NCBI GenBank assembly: GCA_945862325.1
Contig: CAMAXZ010000009.1
Location: forward strand, 1-64,000
DNA from: Klebsiella pneumoniae
GTDB lineage: Bacteria; Myxococcota_A; UBA796; SXON01
Direction of reading: 5' to 3'
DNA length: 64,000 nt
Below, piece by piece: positions 59,382 through 64,000 of the stretch (position 1 is its first letter; every line of letters starts with the position of its first letter). The notes below the pieces were generated by a model. The model was not told where the DNA came from. It worked only from the letters and a program-made list of their open reading frames with translations, and did not search any database. Both the position numbers and the translations under genes were made by a program.

Positions 59382-60430
59382 TGGCCCTCTTCCTCGCGCT
59401 GCTCGCCTGCAACGAGCAAGGATTCTCGAAGATCGCCGACTACGGCGGCGTGTACGAGTCGGTGCTCACGGGCCGCGTGTGCGACCCGGACAGCGGGCGG
59501 TGGCTCGAGGGCGCGCTCGTGTACACGCACATCATCACGGACGAAGGCGCGCTCATCGACACGCGCGAGACCTACACCGACGCCGACGGCAACTGGTCCC
59601 TCGAGGACATGCGCGGCGACCAGCAGTACACGATCTATGTGCAATACGGCAACGTCATCATCGACATGCGCGAGGTCACCGTCGACAACTCCGAAGAGGT
59701 GGAGGTGCGCACCCCGGAGTGTGGTGCCTCCCTCGGGCGCGTGGCCGTCGTGTCGGGCAACTACGACGATTGGGAGACGGCGCTGCCCGAGGCCGGCATC
59801 ACCAACTACGAGCTCATCGACGGCCTCGCGGCGGAGGAGCTCGGGCAGTTCCTGTCGGACGTGACGAACCTCCAGGAGTACGGGGCGGTATTCTTCGCCG
59901 GCGGGCACCTCGAAGAAGACGTCATCTACGACACCGACGGCAGCGACGCCGACGGGCAGGTCGACGCCGTGCACGCGGCGATCAAGGCCTACGTCGCCGG
60001 CGGCGGTGTGGTGCTCGGGTCGGACTGGTCGTACGACGTCATCGAGGTGTTGTGGCCGAACAAGGTCGACTTCCTCGGGGACGACGAGGAGCCCGACGCC
60101 GCGCAGCTCGGCGAGCCGGAGACGGTGCGCGCGTCCATCGTGCACGAGGGCATGGTCGAGGCGGTCGGCGGCGACGCGATCAACGTCAACTTCGACCTCG
60201 ACACCTGGCCGCTGGCGACCTCGGTGGCCGAGGGTGTGAAGGTGTACGTCCGCGCCGACGAGGTGCCATACCGCGTCGGCACCGAGGCCTACACCCAGGA
60301 CCGCACGCCCCTGGCCTTCGCGTTCACGCCGGAGGAAGACGGCGGGCGCGTGATCTTCCTCTCGTGGCGGGTGGCCGCCAACCTCGAGAACCGCGGCCCG
60401 GGCATCCTCCGCTACCTGCTCGGCGACTGA
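59381..60430 (+). CDS. Lipoprotein with carboxypeptidase-regulatory-like and ThuA/GATase-like domains
   Basis: A 349-residue lipoprotein (ALFLALLAC). Residues 25-110 look like a carboxypeptidase regulatory-like beta domain (VLTGRVCDPDSGRWLEGALV; YTDADGNWSLEDM). Residues 120-349 resemble a ThuA/class I glutamine amidotransferase-like fold: GRVAVVSGNYDDWE, EYGAVFFAGGHLEED and YVAGGGVVLGSDWSYDVIE; no Cys nucleophile is seen after FFAGGH, so no amidotransferase activity is expected. Starts on the stop of the vWA gene (TGATG), so the two are coupled. Confidence 0.8.
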   Translation: MALFLALLACNEQGFSKIADYGGVYESVLTGRVCDPDSGRWLEGALVYTHIITDEGALIDTRETYTDADGNWSLEDMRGDQQYTIYVQYGNVIIDMREVTVDNSEEVEVRTPECGASLGRVAVVSGNYDDWETALPEAGITNYELIDGLAAEELGQFLSDVTNLQEYGAVFFAGGHLEEDVIYDTDGSDADGQVDAVHAAIKAYVAGGGVVLGSDWSYDVIEVLWPNKVDFLGDDEEPDAAQLGEPETVRASIVHEGMVEAVGGDAINVNFDLDTWPLATSVAEGVKVYVRADEVPYRVGTEAYTQDRTPLAFAFTPEEDGGRVIFLSWRVAANLENRGPGILRYLLGD

Positions 60431-60477
60431 ACGCGTCTCGACTTGTCGGCGCTCGGGGCGAAGTTCGAACGGGCTGG

Positions 60478-60483
60478 TACGCT
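60478..60483 (+). promoter_or_regulatory. -10 element of a probable leaderless msrB promoter
   Basis: TACGCT ends 6 bases before the ATG at 60490; transcription would begin at the start codon. No ribosome site is present between them. Confidence 0.5.
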
Positions 60484-60489
60484 GTCCAC

Positions 60490-61050
60490 ATGTCGCGTCC
60501 CAACCCTCTCGCCCTGCTCTTCACCGCCCTCGTCGGCGTGCTGCTCGCCATCGGCTGCAGCCGCGCCACCGCTCAGCCCACGTTCACCTCCGCTCGCCCT
60601 GACGCGGTCTCGGTGCCGGCGGAGCGATGGCGTGAGCTGTTGAGCGCCAACGAGCACCGGGTCCTCCGCGAGGCCGGGACCGAGCGCGCGTTCTCCGGCG
60701 ATCTCTGGGATCATCACGAGGACGGCGTGTACGTGTGCGCGGGCTGCGGGCTGCCGTTGTACGACAGCGCCGCAAAGTTCGAGAGCGGGACGGGGTGGCC
60801 GAGCTTCACCCAGCCCATCGCGAAAGGGGTCGTGGCGGACCGCCAGGACCTGTCGCTCGGCGCGGTGCGCACCGAGAACGTGTGCGCGCGGTGCGGTGGG
60901 CACCTCGGCCACGTGTTCCCGGACGGGCCTCGGCCCACGGGCTTGCGGTACTGCATGAACAGCGCCGCGCTCGACTTCGTCCCGCGGTCGAAGGTGTCGC
61001 AGCTCCAGGGCGAGCCGGTCAAGCTGGGCGGCTGGGAGGTGGCCCGATGA
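60490..61050 (+). CDS. msrB: Exported methionine-R-sulfoxide reductase
   Basis: A 186-residue MsrB with an N-terminal signal peptide ending in LLAIGC (possible lipoprotein). Zinc ligands are C83/C86 (CAGC) and C132/C135 (CARC); the catalytic Cys is C155 in LRYCMNSAAL. It reduces Met-R-sulfoxide in envelope proteins. The next gene is MsrA, coupled by ATGA, together covering both stereoisomers. The electron donor is not evident nearby. Confidence 0.93.
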   Translation: MSRPNPLALLFTALVGVLLAIGCSRATAQPTFTSARPDAVSVPAERWRELLSANEHRVLREAGTERAFSGDLWDHHEDGVYVCAGCGLPLYDSAAKFESGTGWPSFTQPIAKGVVADRQDLSLGAVRTENVCARCGGHLGHVFPDGPRPTGLRYCMNSAALDFVPRSKVSQLQGEPVKLGGWEVAR

Positions 61051-61685
61051 TCGCGCTGGTCCTGCTCCTCGTGTCGTGCGCCGCGGACGCCGGCGGCTAC
61101 GGAGTGGCCGCGCGCACGGAGGCCGCGGCGCCGGCGCCGGCCGGCAAGGAGGTCGCAATCTTCGCCAGCGGCTGCTTCTGGTGCTCGGAGTCCGACTTCG
61201 AGAAGGCGGCGGGGGTGCTCCAGGTGGAGAGCGGGTACATCGGCGGCACCGTGGAGCACCCGCGCTACGAGGACGTGGGCGCCGGTCGGACGGGGCACAC
61301 CGAGGCCGTGCGGGTCGTCTACGATCCAGGGATCACCTCGTATACCGCCATGCTCGACTGGTATTGGACCCACGTCGACCCGTTCGACGGTAAGGGCCAG
61401 TTCTGCGACCGCGGGTCGCAGTATCGTCCGGCGATCTTCCCGATCGACGCGGCCCAACGCGCCGCCGCCGAGTCCTCCAAGGCCGCGATCGGCAAGCGCG
61501 CGCCGCAGCCGATCGCCGTCACCATCGAGCCGACCGCCACGTTCTGGGTCGCCGAGTCGTACCACCAGGACTTCTACAAGACCAACCCCGGTCGCTACAG
61601 CACCTACCGCGCCGGCTGTGGCCGCGACCGGCGCATCGCCGAGGTCAACGCCATGCTCGCCCCCGGGGGCGCGGCGGTACACTGA
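61047..61685 (+). CDS. msrA: Exported methionine-S-sulfoxide reductase
   Basis: A 212-residue MsrA with a lipobox (LLLVSCAAD, Cys11). The catalytic motif is SGCFWC (C43, with a second Cys at C46 in place of Gly of GCFWG). Later blocks: GYIGGTVEHPRYEDV, TGHTEAVRV and ESYHQDFYKTNPGRYSTY are normal. Coupled to msrB. The altered motif GCFWCSES is shared by several MsrA groups and should still be active. Confidence 0.93.
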   Translation: MIALVLLLVSCAADAGGYGVAARTEAAAPAPAGKEVAIFASGCFWCSESDFEKAAGVLQVESGYIGGTVEHPRYEDVGAGRTGHTEAVRVVYDPGITSYTAMLDWYWTHVDPFDGKGQFCDRGSQYRPAIFPIDAAQRAAAESSKAAIGKRAPQPIAVTIEPTATFWVAESYHQDFYKTNPGRYSTYRAGCGRDRRIAEVNAMLAPGGAAVH

Positions 61686-61688
61686 GGC

Positions 61689-62768
61689 GTGCGCGCCCCT
61701 CCGTCGCTCCCTGGCAGCTACCTCGTCCTCGAGACGACCAATCGGTGTTCGCTGGCGTGTGTGCATTGTTCCGTGTCCGAGGCCGCACATCCGCACCACA
61801 CGCGCACCGGCATGCTGGGCCTCCACACCGTCGACGCCTTGTACGCCGACCTGACGCGCGTGGGCGCCCGTTTCGACACCCTCATCCCGTTCTGGCTCGG
61901 CGAGCCCCTGATCCACCCCGAGTTCGGGGCGATCTGGCAGGCTTCCCTGCGCGTCGCGACCGAACACGGCGTGTTCGGCGCCGTCGAGCTGCACACCAAC
62001 GCCACCCACCTCGACCGCGCGCGCGCCCGCCTCGCGCTCAACGAGGCGCCGGTCCGACAGGTGTGGCATCTCTCGCTCGACGCCGCGACGCGCGACACCT
62101 ACCGTCGCGTGAAGGGGCGCGACCTGTTCGAGACGGTCGAGGCCAACATCACGGCGTTCCTCGCAGAGAAGGCGCGTCTCGGCGCCGTGTGGCCCCGACC
62201 GGTGTTCCAGTTCATCGTCGGGCGCAACAACGCGAACGAGGCGGAGGCCTTCGTCGAGCGTTGGACGCGGGTGTGTCGGGACCTCGGCATCGTCGCGCGC
62301 GTCGCCGCGCAGGACGTCCCGCCGGGGGACGACCCCGTCGTGTATCTCCGTCAGCTCGACGCGCCGACCCCCGAGGATCAGAGCTCGGAGAACCGGATCT
62401 TTCGCGATGTGGCCGCGCGCCTCGGGCTGCCCCTGCCTCGGCCGGAGCTCTCGCCCGCGGTGGTCGTCGGCCCCAATCGTGCCGTGTGCGCGTCGCCATG
62501 GAAGAGCCCCACGGTGGGGTGGGACGGCACCGTGACCATGTGCACGCGGGACAACGCGCATCGCCAGGCGCTGGGGAACCTGCACCAGACGCCGTTCTCC
62601 GAGCTGTGGTGGGGCCGGGCCATGGGCGCGCGTCGGGCGCGGGTTGCGGCCGCCGACTACGGCGGGCTCGAGGTGTGCGCGTCGTGCTTCATCCCGCGTA
62701 GCGGGAACACGACGGGGATTACAGAGGGGGAGATTCGGGGGTGGTTACAGGGGCCGCATGGTGGATGA
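61689..62768 (+). CDS. Radical SAM/SPASM protein
   Basis: A 359-residue enzyme, cluster motif CSLACVHC (C20, C24, C27). The body is paralogous to the radical SAM protein at 31062-31811 (IPFWLGEPLIHPEF; VELHTNATHLD; WHLSLDAATRDTY). From about residue 265 a SPASM domain follows: VCASPWKSPTVGWDGTVTMC, GNLHQTPFSELWWG, VCASCFIP. GTG 61689 starts three bases after the msrA stop. Substrate unknown. It overlaps the P-loop ATPase gene by 11 bases. Confidence 0.9.
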   Translation: MRAPPSLPGSYLVLETTNRCSLACVHCSVSEAAHPHHTRTGMLGLHTVDALYADLTRVGARFDTLIPFWLGEPLIHPEFGAIWQASLRVATEHGVFGAVELHTNATHLDRARARLALNEAPVRQVWHLSLDAATRDTYRRVKGRDLFETVEANITAFLAEKARLGAVWPRPVFQFIVGRNNANEAEAFVERWTRVCRDLGIVARVAAQDVPPGDDPVVYLRQLDAPTPEDQSSENRIFRDVAARLGLPLPRPELSPAVVVGPNRAVCASPWKSPTVGWDGTVTMCTRDNAHRQALGNLHQTPFSELWWGRAMGARRARVAAADYGGLEVCASCFIPRSGNTTGITEGEIRGWLQGPHGG

Positions 62769-64000
62769 CGTCGCCCTCAGAGCCTACTACCGCGCCATCG
62801 CGGAGCGCCCGCTTCCTCCTGGCGATCCGGCATACATCCAGATCTATCCCCAAGACTCGAGCGACCCTGTGGAGAAGCTCGCGACCGGGGTGGAGTGGGC
62901 GTCCAACGAGAGCGCGCAGATCTTCAGCGGCTTCCGCGGTTCCGGAAAGAGCACCGAGCTGATGCGTCTGCAAGAGCGGCTGAGCGGCCGCGGGTACACC
63001 GTCGTGTACTGCGACATGGAGGACTACCTCAACCTCACGACGCCGGTGGACGTGTCCGACTTCCTCCTCTCCACGTGCGGCGCGTTGGGCGAGGCGCTCG
63101 CCAATGGGCCGCTGAAGGGACGTCACTTCGAGCGCGAGGGCTACTGGACCCGCATCGGCGCGTGGATGACGAAGACGAACGTCGTCGTCGACGAGCTCGG
63201 GGGCGATCCGTACGCGCTGAAGATGAGTTTGAAGCAAGATCCGACCTTTCGTCAGCGCCTGCAGGAGCGCATGGCGGGGCACCTCGGCGCGCTCGTCACC
63301 GAGGCGCGTGCGTGGGTGCAGGAATGCGCGAAAGCGGTCGACGGGGCCCACCCCGGCAAGCCGTTGGTGCTCCTCCTCGACAGCCTCGAGCACATCCGCG
63401 GCACGACGGTCAACGCGGAGGACGTGGCCAGGTCCCTCGTCACCTTGTTCTTCGGGCACGCGGACAAGCTGCGCTTCGCGAACCTGCACGTCGTCTACTC
63501 CGTCCCTCCCTGGCTGAAGATCAAGGAGCCGGGAATCTGCGCGAGGTTCGACGCGGCGGTGCAGATCCCCTGTGTTGCGGTGCGCGACCGCGGCGGACAC
63601 CCCGACCGGAGCGCCTGCGACAAGCTCCACGCGGCGGTCGCGGCGCGGGGCCCGTGGGCGACGTTGGCGAGCGACGCCGACCGCGAGCGGCTCGTGCTCG
63701 CCTCCGGCGGGCACCTGCGCGACCTCCTTCGGCTCGTGCGCGCGGTCCTGGTCGAACAGCGCGGGCGGGACTGGCCCGCGGGGGAAGCCGTGGTCACCGC
63801 GTCGATCCGGCAGGTGCGCCAGCACTACCTGCCCCTCGCGCAGAGCGACATGGCGTGGCTCGCGCGCGTGGCGAACACCCACACCACGCAGCTCCAGGAC
63901 GGCACGCAGCTCCCTGACCTCGCGCGCTACTTCGACAGCTTGCTCGTCATGACCTACCAGGACGGCGAGGAGTGGTGGGACGTCCACCCGCTCGTCCGCG
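62758..64000 (+). CDS. P-loop ATPase, cut by the window end
   Basis: At least 414 residues; no stop before base 64000. Walker A is GFRGSGKST (58-66), in a context (QIFSGFRGSGKSTELMRLQE) like AAA ATPases of the Orc/Cdc6 or STAND type. Walker B is PLVLLLDSLEHI (about 206). A segment GGHLRDLLRLVRAVLVEQ resembles sensor-2 or lid helices. No effector domain is seen in the available part. The ATG is 62758, 11 bases inside the radical SAM gene. Its role could be signalling, defence or chaperone; context does not decide. Confidence 0.8.
   Translation, partial: MVDDVALRAYYRAIAERPLPPGDPAYIQIYPQDSSDPVEKLATGVEWASNESAQIFSGFRGSGKSTELMRLQERLSGRGYTVVYCDMEDYLNLTTPVDVSDFLLSTCGALGEALANGPLKGRHFEREGYWTRIGAWMTKTNVVVDELGGDPYALKMSLKQDPTFRQRLQERMAGHLGALVTEARAWVQECAKAVDGAHPGKPLVLLLDSLEHIRGTTVNAEDVARSLVTLFFGHADKLRFANLHVVYSVPPWLKIKEPGICARFDAAVQIPCVAVRDRGGHPDRSACDKLHAAVAARGPWATLASDADRERLVLASGGHLRDLLRLVRAVLVEQRGRDWPAGEAVVTASIRQVRQHYLPLAQSDMAWLARVANTHTTQLQDGTQLPDLARYFDSLLVMTYQDGEEWWDVHPLVR

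Overview
This is a GC-rich, very gene-dense chromosomal segment: about 61 protein genes, no gap longer than 300 bases, and no rRNA, tRNA, insertion sequence or CRISPR array that I could see. Most intergenic spaces are under 100 bases. Many neighbours overlap by 4 bases (ATGA, GTGA, TTGA) or 1 base (TGATG), so translational coupling is the rule. The gene content suggests a Myxococcota-like (deltaproteobacterial) chromosome. Pointers are the many lipoproteins with Asp/Thr/Ser-rich tethers, MopE-type and thrombospondin-3-type calcium repeats, several sensor kinases, a sigma-54 regulon, a polyketide synthase, and eukaryote-like extracellular domains (M2 peptidase, spondin_N). This placement is an inference; no rRNA or marker tree is available here.

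Layout. 1-2019 (minus): lipoyl synthase, a shrunken 2-oxoacid dehydrogenase E1-beta-like protein and the start of an E2 subunit. 2122-7000 (plus): a PAS/GAF histidine kinase, an HtrA-type protease and a coupled pseudoprotease. 7005-8675 (minus): an arylsulfotransferase-like lipoprotein. 8771-17053 (minus): a three-gene lipid or polyketide operon, FAAL - ACP - PKS with a C-terminal alpha-oxoamine synthase. It is followed by two thioesterases, an ACE-like M2 peptidase, a spondin_N lipoprotein, an enoyl-CoA hydratase-like protein and the N-degron transferase Bpt. 23241-27902 (plus): a fully overlapping operon of orphan SPASM protein, ABC ATPase, ABC permease, DegT aminotransferase, prepilin peptidase and sulfotransferase. 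27910-39967: surface lipoproteins, a radical SAM pair, class I fumarase, a glyoxalase-like protein, a membrane kinase coupled to a trypsin-like protease, and an EAL phosphodiesterase.

39957-52280 is the best-integrated regulatory unit. A cbb3 oxidase operon (ccoNOQP, ccoG, a short ccoH-like gene, ccoI, ccoS) has a near-perfect sigma-54 promoter. Next to it lie an NtrC-family regulator and a histidine kinase with an N-terminal protoglobin-like (globin-coupled oxygen sensor) domain. Four TGTG-N8-CACA inverted repeats, in two pairs about two helical turns apart, lie upstream of the oxidase operon and between the regulator gene and a divergent operon (small protein, SafE-like membrane protein, CoA transferase, universal stress protein). 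Both sides of that second pair carry sigma-54 promoters.

52298-64000: a coiled-coil lipoprotein, an alpha/beta hydrolase, an FtsH-like AAA+ protein that lacks the M41 protease but is coupled to an M50 protease, three acidic surface lipoproteins, a lipoprotein-type MsrB/MsrA pair, a third radical SAM/SPASM protein and a P-loop ATPase cut by the window end.

Most interesting systems: (1) the FAAL-ACP-PKS-oxoamine synthase operon, whose domain logic predicts an alpha-amino enone, and with serine a 3-keto-4-sphingenine-type sphingoid base; (2) the globin-kinase/NtrC/sigma-54 control of cbb3 oxidase; (3) a radical SAM/SPASM enzyme apparently split into two distant genes; (4) the FtsH-like/M50 pair; (5) a recurrent leaderless promoter architecture, including divergent promoters with overlapping -10 elements.
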